This document shows positions 53,713-62,377 of a stretch of 64,000 nt of DNA, piece after piece (the stretch's first letter is position 1; every line of letters starts with the position of its first letter). The notes under the pieces were generated by a model. The model was not told the DNA's origin. It saw nothing but the letters and a program-made list of their open reading frames with translations, and searched no databases. The translations under genes were made by a program, and so were the position numbers. Source of the stretch: an uncultured Lachnospiraceae bacterium (GTDB lineage Bacteria > Bacillota > Clostridia > Lachnospirales > Lachnospiraceae); assembly GCA_910587955.1 (NCBI GenBank), contig CAJUNN010000009.1, positions 7,927 through 71,926 of the forward strand, in the 5' to 3' direction.

Positions 53713-54450
53713 TTAATATCCGTATATCTCGTAAATCTCTTCCGTGTAGACACCCGGCTCCCGGTATACAATCAGCGGCTTTTCCACCGTAATGCGGGAG
53801 TTTCCCCCCTGGACAGCCTCCAAAAGCACCATGTTCGGTTCTTTCTCCACAAAGGGATAGACCAAGCGCATTCTTTTGGGTTCCAGACGATAGCGGACCA
53901 GTACCGTCATAATCTCTGCCAGCCGAAAAGGGCGGTGTACCAGATAAAAGCGTCCTCCCGGGCGAAGGACTCCGGCCGCCCCCCGGACCACATCCTCCAG
54001 AGAGCACAGAAGCTCATGCCGGGCGATGGCTTTGGGAAGATCCGGATTGACAAGCCCGTGGCTGTCCGTCATATACGGGGGATTGCTGGTTACTACATCA
54101 AAAGAAGCAGCCCGAAAAAGAGCCGCCGCTTCCCTGATATCCCCTGTCACAATGGAAATGGAATCCTCCAGATGATTGTACGCCACACTCCGCCGCGCCA
54201 TATCTGCACTTTCCTCCTGGATCTCCAGTCCGGTAAAATTCCGCCCCGGTGTTTTCCCCCGGAGAAGAATCGGTATAATTCCCGTTCCTGTCCCCAGATC
54301 CAGCACCCGCTCCCCGGCCTTTACCCTGGCAAAGCCGGACAGCAGCACCGCATCCATGCCAAAGCAGAATTTCCGGGCGTTCTGGATGATCCGGTATCCG
54401 TTTCTATGCAGTTCATCCAGCCGTTCCCCATCTTTCAGCTTAATTGTCAT
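53713..54450 (-). CDS. trmN6: tRNA1(Val) A37 N6-methyltransferase family protein
   Basis: A 245-residue methyltransferase. The SAM site is VLDLGTGTGIIPILL (about residues 48-62) and the N6-adenine signature is SNPPYM (about 122-127). This is the YfiC/TrmN6 type that methylates A37 of a valine tRNA in E. coli. The start overlaps ricT by 11 bases. The gene order ricT-trmN6-rsmI is common in Firmicutes. Confidence 0.9.
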   Translation of the reverse strand: MTIKLKDGERLDELHRNGYRIIQNARKFCFGMDAVLLSGFARVKAGERVLDLGTGTGIIPILLRGKTPGRNFTGLEIQEESADMARRSVAYNHLEDSISIVTGDIREAAALFRAASFDVVTSNPPYMTDSHGLVNPDLPKAIARHELLCSLEDVVRGAAGVLRPGGRFYLVHRPFRLAEIMTVLVRYRLEPKRMRLVYPFVEKEPNMVLLEAVQGGNSRITVEKPLIVYREPGVYTEEIYEIYGY

Positions 54451-55351
54451 CTAATTTGGACTTACCCTCCCTGCGCTCCAGAGCTTCCAGCTTCTTCAGC
54501 TCCTTATCCGAGATGTCTCCCTTTTCCTTCTTTCTTCTGGGCCGGAATTTCAGTTCTTCCACCTTGTATTCACGAATCTCCTTTTCATCTCCGTCCAGGG
54601 TCACGATAACCTTTACTTTCTGCCGGAGGACGTTGACGCTCTGCACCTCTCCTTTGAGACCGTCCCCTGTGGTTACATGGTCTCCGGGGTTAGGAAGACG
54701 GCTGTTCAGTTCCTCATAGGTCTCCTGTTCATGTTTCAGGCAGCACATAAGCCTTCCGCAGACGCCGGATATTTTCGTGGGATTCAAAGAAAGGTTCTGC
54801 TCCTTGGCCATTTTAATGGAAACCGGAATAAATTCCGAGAGGTGGGTATGGCAGCACAGGCTTCTCCCGCAGATCCCTATCCCGCCTATAATCTTGGTCT
54901 CATCCCGGACGCCGATCTGACGCAGCTCAATCCTGGTTTTGAACACCGATGCCAGATCTTTGACCAGCTCCCGGAAATCAATTCTCCCGTCGGCCGTAAA
55001 ATAAAACAGCACCTTATTGTTGTCAAAGGTATATTCCGCCTGTATCAGCTTCATCTCCAGCTTATGCTTTTTGATCTTCTCCAAGCAGATACGAAAAGCT
55101 TCTTTTTCCTTTTCCCGGTTTCCCGCCTCCCTGGCGTCATCCTCGGCAGTGGCAACCCGCAGCACAGGCTTTAACGGCTGGATGATCCGCTTCTCCTCTA
55201 CTTCCTTTGTTCCCACTACTACATATCCGTATTCCACGCCCCTGGCTGTCTCTACAATCACATGCTTTCCTTTGGGGATATACAGTTTCCCGGGAGAAAA
55301 ATAATAGATTTTTCCCGCATTCCGAAATCTGACGCCGATTACTTTTTCCAT
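54440..55351 (-). CDS. ricT: PSP1-domain regulatory iron-sulfur protein RicT (YaaT)
   Basis: A 303-residue protein with the conserved PSP1 domain. The cysteine clusters GICGRSLCCHTHL and GVCGRLMCCLKHE match those through which the RicA-RicF-RicT complex holds Fe-S clusters in B. subtilis. That complex affects RNase Y activity, sporulation phosphorelay and competence. A charged Lys/Glu-rich tail follows. It starts one base after holB ends. Confidence 0.94.
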   Translation of the reverse strand: MEKVIGVRFRNAGKIYYFSPGKLYIPKGKHVIVETARGVEYGYVVVGTKEVEEKRIIQPLKPVLRVATAEDDAREAGNREKEKEAFRICLEKIKKHKLEMKLIQAEYTFDNNKVLFYFTADGRIDFRELVKDLASVFKTRIELRQIGVRDETKIIGGIGICGRSLCCHTHLSEFIPVSIKMAKEQNLSLNPTKISGVCGRLMCCLKHEQETYEELNSRLPNPGDHVTTGDGLKGEVQSVNVLRQKVKVIVTLDGDEKEIREYKVEELKFRPRRKKEKGDISDKELKKLEALERREGKSKLDDN

Positions 55352-55352
55352 T

Positions 55353-56342
55353 TCAATTCTCCTTTATGGTCAGCAAAAGCAGCTCCATGGTAAGTTCAAA
55401 ATTCACATTCGCCTTCAGGCGCACTTTTGCCTTATCCAACGCTTCTATGATGCGCTCCAGGCCCTCATAAGAGCTTTTAGACGCCTGGGCGCTGATATAG
55501 TTAATCTCCTCCGCAAACACCAGTGTATCCACCTGCCGCGTGGCTTTAAACAACAGGACATCCCGGTACCAGAGCACCAGAAGATCCAGATAATCACTGA
55601 TATCCGCCTTATAGTCCGAGACACGCCGGACGGCGTCCGTAATCTCGTAAATTTCCATGTCTTCCATATGGCGCACCAGATGAATGGCATGATCTTTCAA
55701 TTCTCCGAAATGCTCCGACTGGGCCAGCCGCTTTGCCTTGCCGATATTTCCTCTGGCGAAAGCCGCACACACGTCCGCCTGATAATCGGGAATCTGAAGC
55801 TGCTCCATCAGATAGCTGCGGACCTGGGCATCACTGACCGGGCGCAGCTTTAAAGTCACGCACCTGGATAAAATCGTAGGCAGAAACCCATCGGAGTTGG
55901 TAGTCAGCAGCAGAATTACACCGTAAGAAGGCGGCTCCTCAATGGTCTTGAGAAGTGCATTCTGGGCCTGAACCGTCATTTTCTCCGCCTCATCCACCAG
56001 GTATATTTTATAAGGACTGCTGTAAGGACGAATCTGCATGTCCTGGCAGAGCTGTTCCCGGATCTCATCCACACCGATGGAATTGGGTTTCTCATGGGAG
56101 ACCCGGATAATATCCGGCTGATTTTCTCCGGCCGCCTGCCGGCAGGAACGGCACTCCCCGCAGGCATCCGCCTTTTTCTGCTCACACTGGAGGGTCTGGG
56201 CAAACGCACGGGCTAAAAGGCTCTTTCCCGCCCCCTCTTCCCCATCCAAAATATAGGCATGAGAAATCTTTCCCGTGCGGATGGCATTCTGCAGATGTCC
56301 GATGATCTGTTCGTGTCCGATGATTTCTGAAAAAGCTGCCAT
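55353..56342 (-). CDS. holB: DNA polymerase III subunit delta'
   Basis: A 329-residue clamp-loader subunit. The P-loop-like GEEGAGKSLLARAFA is followed by a zinc module (CEQKKADACGECRSC), the DEAEKMTVQAQNALLKTIEEP block, and sensor LTTNSDGFLPTILSRC. The zinc cysteines and the SRC motif are complete. It loads the sliding clamp with DnaX and HolA. It is the first gene of its transcript, with GGAGG upstream. Confidence 0.95.
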   Translation of the reverse strand: MAAFSEIIGHEQIIGHLQNAIRTGKISHAYILDGEEGAGKSLLARAFAQTLQCEQKKADACGECRSCRQAAGENQPDIIRVSHEKPNSIGVDEIREQLCQDMQIRPYSSPYKIYLVDEAEKMTVQAQNALLKTIEEPPSYGVILLLTTNSDGFLPTILSRCVTLKLRPVSDAQVRSYLMEQLQIPDYQADVCAAFARGNIGKAKRLAQSEHFGELKDHAIHLVRHMEDMEIYEITDAVRRVSDYKADISDYLDLLVLWYRDVLLFKATRQVDTLVFAEEINYISAQASKSSYEGLERIIEALDKAKVRLKANVNFELTMELLLLTIKEN

Positions 56343-56400
56343 ATATTCTTCTGCCTCCTGTTAGAGAGATACTCCGGCACTGCTCATTGCCGTCGTGGAC

Positions 56401-56430
56401 ATTATAACATAGCTTTCGCGGGAAAGACAA
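56401..56430 (-). promoter_or_regulatory. Sigma-A promoter of holB-ricT-trmN6
   Basis: TTGTCT (56430-56425), 18 bases, TATAAT (56406-56401), with TGT before the -10 box. Confidence 0.7.
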
Positions 56431-56461
56431 ACTTTTTATTCCCAATTACAAAAAGTGACAG

Positions 56462-57055
56462 TCAGCGTTCCTTAACTTCCAGAATATACGCTGTAATTTC
56501 CTGGATACATTCCTGCAGGTTTGTATTTTGAAAACGCTTTTCAATCCCGCTCTTTTCAATGTTTTCTTCGGAAAAATCTTCGCTGTCCGTCAAGAAACGC
56601 CTGCAAAGCTCCGCATATCCGGGCGTTTCCTGCGCCCGTTCCCGATCCAGCGCCCGCTGCAGGCGTTCCCCGTCCTCCACTTCAATATATATGGGAATCA
56701 CCTTTTCCGTCCCATAGTATTCCCTGGCAGCACGGAAAGAATCCAGGACGCCGATCATGGCATAGCTATTATTTTCCAGGTCAATAGATTCTCCATGAGC
56801 GGTAAAATATTTCCAAACTCCATGGACGGTATCGTAAGACCTCACCTCGATTACGTTCCCCTGCTCCGTCATACGGGCCAGTTCCTCTTCGTCCGTAAAA
56901 TAATACTCCACTCCCGGCTGTTCCCCCCCGCGCATAGGGCGGGTGGTGTACATTACAAAAGGCCGGAGGGCCAGCTTGGGATTTTCCATAAGATTTTTGA
57001 AAACCGTATCCTTCCCCGTTGAACTTTTTCCGATTACATAAAACAGTTTTCCCAT
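56462..57055 (-). CDS. Guanylate-kinase-like P-loop protein
   Basis: A 197-residue P-loop kinase whose loop is GKSSTGKDTVFKNL rather than the common GPSGSGK of Gmk. The GMP-binding block YTTRPMRGGEQPGVEYYF (residues about 37-54) and the lid Arg-rich stretch RALDRERAQETPG are kept. It may be a second guanylate kinase; a role with another nucleotide is possible. It follows the HydF fusion gene by 15 bases. Confidence 0.82.
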   Translation of the reverse strand: MGKLFYVIGKSSTGKDTVFKNLMENPKLALRPFVMYTTRPMRGGEQPGVEYYFTDEEELARMTEQGNVIEVRSYDTVHGVWKYFTAHGESIDLENNSYAMIGVLDSFRAAREYYGTEKVIPIYIEVEDGERLQRALDRERAQETPGYAELCRRFLTDSEDFSEENIEKSGIEKRFQNTNLQECIQEITAYILEVKER

Positions 57056-57070
57056 CTCTGCCTCCGTCTT

Positions 57071-59731
57071 TTATTTCAGTACCGCAATCTGGCCGTCCGG
57101 TCCAAGCCCGCGCACCGGGAGTCCCGCTTCCAAAAACCCTTCCATCTGCTCCCAATCCCGGGAATGTATCTCTTCTCCCGGAACCAGGAACGGAATTCCC
57201 GGCGGATAGAGATACAGATAAGATGCCGCAATCCGGCCCGCACACCGGGAGAGTTCAACCAGTTCCCGGGGCAGCTCTATGGCCGTTCCTGCCGCATACA
57301 CCGCTGCGCCGGATTTCCCATCCTTCTCCCGAGCCCAGGGCCAGACCCTGACGCCCGGGGAAAATTCCCCGTCCAGCTCTTCCAGGGCTTTCCCCAGACG
57401 TTTGAATCCTTCCTCTGTATCAGCCGCTCCTGTAATTCCAAGCACATAATAGGGCGCCGCCATTTCCATTTCCAAATGATACCGCTTTCGCAGAAGCTCT
57501 GCAAGCCCCCCGCCGGAACTCTCTGCCCTCCAGGTGGAAACCAGCAGTTTGGAACGGTCAAAGTCCCATACTCCGTCCTTTCCGGCCAGCTCTTTGCCTA
57601 CCAGGAAAAGCCGGCTCAAGCCCCGGCATCCCTGCCGGAAGGCTTCCAGGCGCCGGACGTGCGTTTCAAAGAGAGCACTCCCCTCACGTTCCAGAAGTTC
57701 CATACAGCTGTCCAGGGATGCCATCAGGACATAAGAAGGACTGCTGCTCTGGTAAACCGACAGGTAACGGCGGATCCGTTCCCTGTCTGCCAGCCCTCCC
57801 TGCACATGAAGGAGAGCCGTCTGCGTCAAGGACGGCAGTGTCTTGTGGACGCTGTGAATCACCACGTCCGCTCCGGCTTTCAGTGCATCCTCCGGGAAAT
57901 AGGAGGAAAAGGGAAAGTGGGCTCCGTGCGCCTGATCTACCAGCAGCGGACGTCCATACCGATGGCAAATCCGGGCAATGGCCCCGATATCCGAACAAAC
58001 TCCCTCATAGGTGGGCGAAGTCACAAGAACCGCCTGGATTTCCGGATCCGCAGCCAGGGCTTTTTCCACATCGCCGGGGAAAATTCCTCCGTTTATCCAC
58101 AAATTTTCTATCTGAGGGGGATAAAGATAAACAGCTCTAAGTCCCCGCAGCTCCGCTGCATGATATGCGCTGCGGTGGCAGTTGCGCGCCATAAGAAGGG
58201 TGCCTCCCTGGCTGGTACAGCCAAAAACAGCGCTTAAAATCCCGGCCGTACTTCCGTTTACAAGGAAATGCGTTTCCTCTGCACGGTAAAGCCGGGCCGC
58301 CCGCTCCTGAGCCTTCCCCAGCACTCCCCCCTTTTGCGGATGGTGCAGATCGTCAAAGCCTTCAATCTCCGTAATATCCATTCTGTACGGGTGAGAAAAC
58401 AGCTCTTTCTGTCTTTTATGACCCGGCATATGAAACCCGTAAAAATCAGAAGCCTGATATTCTTTCAGCTTCCGGCACAGAGACTCCGCTTCTTCCTCGC
58501 CGGCCTGCTCCTTGCCCGCATAGTTTCTTTCTTCTTTCCGGGCTTCCCTTAAAGGCTCCATGCTCCGTTCCAGAATTCCCTTCATATAGGCGATCAGCAT
58601 GCCGTAATTTGTCATGGGAACACCCATAGCCCGGGCCTGGGCCAGACGGAACTGCATTTCCCGGTCGTTCAGCATACAGCCCCCGCAGTGTACCACCAGA
58701 CGGTATTTTGTCAAATGTTCCTCAAACTCTGTCCCCGAAGTGAAGGAAAATTCCAGATCTTTTCCCGTGTATTCCCGAATCCACCCGGGGAGCTTTTCCG
58801 TGCCGATATCCCCGCACTGGCGGTGATGCGTACATCCTTCGGAAATCAGCACCCGGTCCCGATCCCGGAGAGATTCCAGCGCTTTTGCTCCTGCCTCCGT
58901 CTGTGCAAGGTTTCCTTTATACCGGGCAAATAAAATGGAAAAAGACGTAAGAGGGATATCCCGGGGAACCTGCCTGTGAACCGCTTCAAAAACCTGGCTG
59001 TCCGTAATCACCAGACGTGGTTTTCCGGCGAGCTTTTCAAGCGTCCGGCTAAGCTCCGTGTCCCGGGTCACAACCGGAACCGCGCCTGCCTCCAAAATAT
59101 CGCGGATGGTCTGCTGCTGGGGCAGGATTAATCTCCCTTTTGGCGCAGCCTTGTCAATGGGCACCACCAAAACTACAAAATCCATAGGCCCCAGCAAATC
59201 CCCCACCAGCCTTTTTCCCTGATTCTCAGGGAGAAACAGCCCTGCCGCCTGTTCTTTCAGCTCCCATATCCCTTCTCCTGTACGGGCACTTACTGCAAGA
59301 ACGCCTTTCGGAATATCTTTTTTTGCCGTTCTCTCCCAAAGATCACATTTATTATATACAATCAGATAGGGAAGCTTTCTCTTCTGAAATTCCTTCTCAA
59401 TCTGCCTATCCTCCGGGCCCATACCGCTGCCTGCATCCACAACGAGAAGCGCCAGGTGCGTTTTCCTCAGCACTTCCAGGCTTTTTCGGACGCGCAGTTC
59501 TCCCAGCTCTCCTTCATCGTCCAGCCCCGGCGTATCAATTAGAATCACCGGACCCAGGGGCGGCAGCTCCATGGCTTTATAGACCGGATCCGTCGTCGTA
59601 CCTCTGTGCTCGGATACAATCGCTGCTTTCTGGCCTGTAACTGCATTGAAAATGCTGGATTTTCCTGCATTCCTTCTGCCGAAAATCCCGATATGAATCC
59701 GTTCTGCAGCCGGAGTCTGATGGAAGCCCAT
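57071..59731 (-). CDS. hydF: HydF maturase fused to Orn/Lys/Arg-type PLP decarboxylase
   Basis: One 886-residue frame. Residues 1 to about 395 are HydF: a GTPase with P-loop GRRNAGKS (18-25), DTPG (66-69) and NKCD (127-130), then the cluster domain with Cys300-x-His302 and His348-Cys349-x-x-Cys352. HydF scaffolds the [FeFe]-hydrogenase 2Fe subcluster. After a Lys/Glu-rich linker (about 396-417) comes a type-III-fold decarboxylase: FHMPGHKR (433-440), DQAHGAHF (Asp599, His602) and SVHKTLPS with the PLP Lys630. Both halves look complete. The ATG with AGGAG ten bases upstream is used. Met391, after GGAACGGAGC, might allow separate synthesis of the second half. Confidence 0.9.
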   Translation of the reverse strand: MGFHQTPAAERIHIGIFGRRNAGKSSIFNAVTGQKAAIVSEHRGTTTDPVYKAMELPPLGPVILIDTPGLDDEGELGELRVRKSLEVLRKTHLALLVVDAGSGMGPEDRQIEKEFQKRKLPYLIVYNKCDLWERTAKKDIPKGVLAVSARTGEGIWELKEQAAGLFLPENQGKRLVGDLLGPMDFVVLVVPIDKAAPKGRLILPQQQTIRDILEAGAVPVVTRDTELSRTLEKLAGKPRLVITDSQVFEAVHRQVPRDIPLTSFSILFARYKGNLAQTEAGAKALESLRDRDRVLISEGCTHHRQCGDIGTEKLPGWIREYTGKDLEFSFTSGTEFEEHLTKYRLVVHCGGCMLNDREMQFRLAQARAMGVPMTNYGMLIAYMKGILERSMEPLREARKEERNYAGKEQAGEEEAESLCRKLKEYQASDFYGFHMPGHKRQKELFSHPYRMDITEIEGFDDLHHPQKGGVLGKAQERAARLYRAEETHFLVNGSTAGILSAVFGCTSQGGTLLMARNCHRSAYHAAELRGLRAVYLYPPQIENLWINGGIFPGDVEKALAADPEIQAVLVTSPTYEGVCSDIGAIARICHRYGRPLLVDQAHGAHFPFSSYFPEDALKAGADVVIHSVHKTLPSLTQTALLHVQGGLADRERIRRYLSVYQSSSPSYVLMASLDSCMELLEREGSALFETHVRRLEAFRQGCRGLSRLFLVGKELAGKDGVWDFDRSKLLVSTWRAESSGGGLAELLRKRYHLEMEMAAPYYVLGITGAADTEEGFKRLGKALEELDGEFSPGVRVWPWAREKDGKSGAAVYAAGTAIELPRELVELSRCAGRIAASYLYLYPPGIPFLVPGEEIHSRDWEQMEGFLEAGLPVRGLGPDGQIAVLK

Positions 59732-59760
59732 ATGCCTGTTTCTCCTTTTCTTTTGCAACT

Positions 59761-59789
59761 ATTTTACTATAAATCCAGGGGAATTGCCA
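59761..59789 (-). promoter_or_regulatory. Probable promoter of the hydF-fusion gene
   Basis: TGGCAA (59789-59784), 17 bases, TAAAAT (59766-59761), about 30 bases before the start. Confidence 0.45.
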
Positions 59790-59836
59790 TCCCTGATATG
59801 GACAGCTATGAGAAAAATCTTGTATGTCTGCTGCAT

Positions 59837-59865
59837 AAAAAGGGCCTGCCGTCTGGGGCAGGCCC
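59837..59865 (-). terminator. Terminator after hsp20
   Basis: GGGCCTGCC/GGCAGGCCC with a six-base loop, then TTTTT on the minus strand. Confidence 0.88.
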
Positions 59866-59872
59866 GCAAATA

Positions 59873-60313
59873 TTATCCCTCAATAGCGATAAAGGTATTT
59901 TCCTCCACCGGTTTTTGGGGCTCCTCTTTGGGAATGGAAAGCATCAGGATTCCGTTTTCAAATCTCGCTTTGATATCCTCCTGCCGGACCTCCTCACCCA
60001 CATAAAAGCTTCTGGCGCACTGGCCGCAGTAGCGCTCTCTGCGGATATAGTTTCCCTTCTCATCCTTTTCCTCGCTGCCGGTATTTTTTGATGCGCTTAT
60101 GGTCAGATAACCGTTTTTGAGCTGTGCCGTAACATCCTCTTTCTTATAGCCCGGCAGTTCCATCTCCAGCTCATAAACACCTTCCTTCTCCTTCACATCC
60201 GTTTTCATCAGAGTGCTTTCCCTTTTGGACGTACCGGAAAAACCGCGATCAAAAGGAAAATCCATTAAATCGTTGAACAAGCTGTTACCAAAAATACTAG
60301 GCATCATCATCAT
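59873..60313 (-). CDS. hsp20: Hsp20/alpha-crystallin small heat-shock protein
   Basis: A 146-residue chaperone with a short N-terminal arm (SIFGNSLFNDLMDFPFDRGF), an alpha-crystallin domain (about 38-130; ELEMELPGYKKEDVTAQLKNGYLTI; FENGILMLSIPKE with the IxI-type end) and a short tail. It holds unfolding proteins in an ATP-independent way. GGGAGGAG precedes the first of four successive Met codons. An IS110-type element lies just upstream, and a CIRCE promoter facing this gene lies beyond it. Confidence 0.94.
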   Translation of the reverse strand: MMMMPSIFGNSLFNDLMDFPFDRGFSGTSKRESTLMKTDVKEKEGVYELEMELPGYKKEDVTAQLKNGYLTISASKNTGSEEKDEKGNYIRRERYCGQCARSFYVGEEVRQEDIKARFENGILMLSIPKEEPQKPVEENTFIAIEG

Positions 60314-60399
60314 AATTCACTCCTCCCTATTTAGTCAAGTCTTTTTTCCTTGAAAATCAAGGATTTTTCGATATACTATCAATAAATATCTCAGAAGAA

Positions 60400-60853
60400 A
60401 GAGCCATTGGTATGGGCATTTCTCTGTATCTGGTACGAAAATAGCTGGTTCTGGGTACACGAAGTAAAACGTCTTGCTTTTCTGTTTTACATGGCCTTGT
60501 GTATACCCATCCATCTACGGCAGCGAACCTCCCGTGTCTACCAGGATCACCCGCATTTCTGCAGGGTCCTAACTTCCTTCGTCCCGCCTGTCCATAACCA
60601 GGGTGTCAGCTTAGCTCCTTGTCAGGGTCTTGCCCTATGGTGATGATTCCTGCCGACTACTGGCTCATTCTTTGTCTTAAGTCTTACTGACCTGTTCTGT
60701 ATGATCCGCAAGCCAGCACCTTGCGGCGGACGTTTCCCCAGCCTGCTCCTCATACTTTTCAGCTTTCCTGCCACAGCTGAATTCAACTCTCAGATTTTTT
60801 CTAAAGGTTCAATTCAACTGTAGCAGGGATTTTACTTGTTTTGTCTCTGGTTG
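60400..60853 (-). ncRNA. Candidate bridge RNA region of the IS110 element
   Basis: A GC-richer, gene-free stretch between the transposase stop and the element end. It holds several stems on the minus strand: CCGCAAG/CTTGCGG (60726-60706), an AGGG/CCCT hairpin and a GGA.CC.GCA / TGC.GGG.TCC hairpin near 60570-60540. IS110-family elements express a structured RNA from a non-coding end that pairs with donor and target DNA; in the IS1111 branch it comes from the right end. Exact bounds and loops are not resolved. Confidence 0.5.
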
Positions 60854-62140
60854 TTATGCTGCCTGTATCTGCGGCCTCCTGATGTCTCTCATCAGTTTCT
60901 CCGCATCATAATCTACACCTTTTGTAAGAATCGCGTAGAATACCCTTATAACCTTGCAGGCTACCGCTACCACTGACTGCATTTTTTTCAGCGGATTTTC
61001 CTTTCGGCTCCGATAATACTCATGTATTTCCCGGAATTCCGCATTCTTTCCAATCAGTGATATCGCCGCCTCATACAGCACATATCTCAAGCGCTTCCGC
61101 CCGCGGTAGCTGATCCGGCTTTCTCCGTTATGCTTGCCAGAATCGTTCGCCACGATCGCATATCCCGCCAGTTTCTGCAGCTGTTTGGGATTATCGAAAC
61201 GTCCTATGTCCCCAACCTCTGCAATAAAGCCACTGACTGTAACCAGGCCGATCCCTTTAATCGCCATCAGCTTATCAATATATGGGATCTCCTTTAGTTT
61301 TTCTTCTATATTTCGCAGCAGTTCCTCCAGTCTTGCCGCATATATATCCATGTCATTCAGCAGATTTTTTAATTCGATTCTCGCTGCTCCCGGCGCTTCC
61401 TTATTCCCAACGCTATGCTCTGCAGCTGATACCAGGGTCTTTGCCCTCTTCATTCCAGCGCCTCTCAGCTTCGCATCTCTCCAGATTCGGTTCACGCCTT
61501 CTGCCCCGAGCTTTACAATATCCTCCGGCAGCGGGGCTACCTTCAACACCATTCTGCCACTGACTGCTTTTAGATCTCCGTATACGTCTTTATATTCCGG
61601 AAAGTAGATGGAAAACCATCTTGCAATCCGGTTTTTGATCCTTGTGAGCTCTTCCTGCGTCTGGAAGCGCAGGTTCGAAAGACTCCTGATCTCCGCGTAA
61701 ATACCGGTTGGTATATATGGATAGGAAAAACGTCCCTCATTGACCAGTGCCGCGATTGTTTTGGGATCTTTGCGGTCATTCTTGTTGGGATTGTTGTCAT
61801 CCAGTTCCTTCGATTTCTTAACATGGTGGGGATTCACATGCACCGGCTTCATTCCGCTGTCCTGCAGGAATTTCCCTAACGCAAACCAGTAATGTCCAGT
61901 CGGCTCCATTCCGGGAATCACAGCAGTTTTGCCATACTTTTCTGAGAGATCTTCCATCCATGCTTTCAATGTCAGGAATCCCGCTTCCGTATTACTGAAT
62001 TCTAACGGCTTTTTGCTATACTCATAATTCCTCCAGTCGAAAGCTCTGGCATAATGAGTTTCACTTCCGACATCAATACCAACTATCAAAGTTTTTTCAG
62101 TAATGGATGCAATTTTTGCGTTCTGTGTGTTATAATTCAT
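60854..62140 (-). CDS. IS110-family transposase (DEDD + Transposase_20)
   Basis: A 428-residue recombinase. The RuvC-like DEDD residues lie in VGIDVGSETHYA, PGMEPTGHYWF and NDRKDPKTIAAL. The C-terminal domain has IKGIGLVTVSGFIAEVGD and LAGYAIVANDSGKHNG with the catalytic Ser. It appears full-length and undamaged, so the element may still be active. The ATG has AGAGG eight bases upstream; a TTG seven codons earlier precedes it. Confidence 0.95.
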   Translation of the reverse strand: MNYNTQNAKIASITEKTLIVGIDVGSETHYARAFDWRNYEYSKKPLEFSNTEAGFLTLKAWMEDLSEKYGKTAVIPGMEPTGHYWFALGKFLQDSGMKPVHVNPHHVKKSKELDDNNPNKNDRKDPKTIAALVNEGRFSYPYIPTGIYAEIRSLSNLRFQTQEELTRIKNRIARWFSIYFPEYKDVYGDLKAVSGRMVLKVAPLPEDIVKLGAEGVNRIWRDAKLRGAGMKRAKTLVSAAEHSVGNKEAPGAARIELKNLLNDMDIYAARLEELLRNIEEKLKEIPYIDKLMAIKGIGLVTVSGFIAEVGDIGRFDNPKQLQKLAGYAIVANDSGKHNGESRISYRGRKRLRYVLYEAAISLIGKNAEFREIHEYYRSRKENPLKKMQSVVAVACKVIRVFYAILTKGVDYDAEKLMRDIRRPQIQAA

Positions 62141-62285
62141 TTCAGATACCTCTCTGTTCAATAAGATTTTTACTAACCGGCAAAGTCAGTAATCTTATTT
62201 TACTCTGAGGTATTTTTTTCTCAACCTTCTTTCTTGGAATTCCCTATACTTAAATTATACAGGAAGCTCCTAACATGATTATCAA

Positions 62286-62329
62286 CTTATTTTTTCTTCT
62301 TTCTTATGAGTTGATACCTCTTTTTTTCT
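62286..62329 (-). repeat. Stem-loop in the leader downstream of CIRCE
   Basis: TATCAACT pairs with AGTTGATA across a purine-rich loop of about 25 bases. It lies between the CIRCE promoter and the IS element. Whether it belonged to the original heat-shock leader is unknown. Confidence 0.5.
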
Positions 62330-62348
62330 TTTTTCTTGTTACAACTGT

Positions 62349-62377
62349 ACTATAACGCTTTTTGTTAGCACTGTCAA
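62349..62377 (-). promoter_or_regulatory. Sigma-A heat-shock promoter overlapping CIRCE
   Basis: TTGACA (62377-62372), 17 bases, TATAGT (62354-62349), reading toward the IS element and hsp20. The -35 box is inside the CIRCE operator. Confidence 0.85.

Larger units (their letters stand above)
60385..62245 (-). mobile_element. IS110-family insertion sequence (ends approximate)
   Basis: A single transposase gene with about 100 bases of leader and about 450 bases of non-coding sequence downstream. An 8-bp AAGAAAGA inverted repeat (60395-60402 on plus, 62235-62228 on minus) may be the subterminal repeat of an IS1111-type element. The repeat is purine-rich and could be chance, so the ends are uncertain by tens of bases. 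No target duplication is expected in this family. Confidence 0.75.

Noticed and set aside
57164..58237. Plus-strand frame of 357 codons opposite the decarboxylase half of the fusion
   Set aside because: Antisense shadow without ribosome site or domain; checked because a real gene here would weaken the fusion claim.
58480..58580. Idea that hydF and the decarboxylase are two genes merged by a sequencing error
   Set aside because: Not proven false, but the linker is in frame, composition is normal and no stop or strong ribosome site is visible, so the fusion is reported as it stands with a resequencing check.
57071..59731. Search for hydE and hydG near the HydF fusion
   Set aside because: Neither radical-SAM gene is present in the window; they must lie elsewhere, if present.
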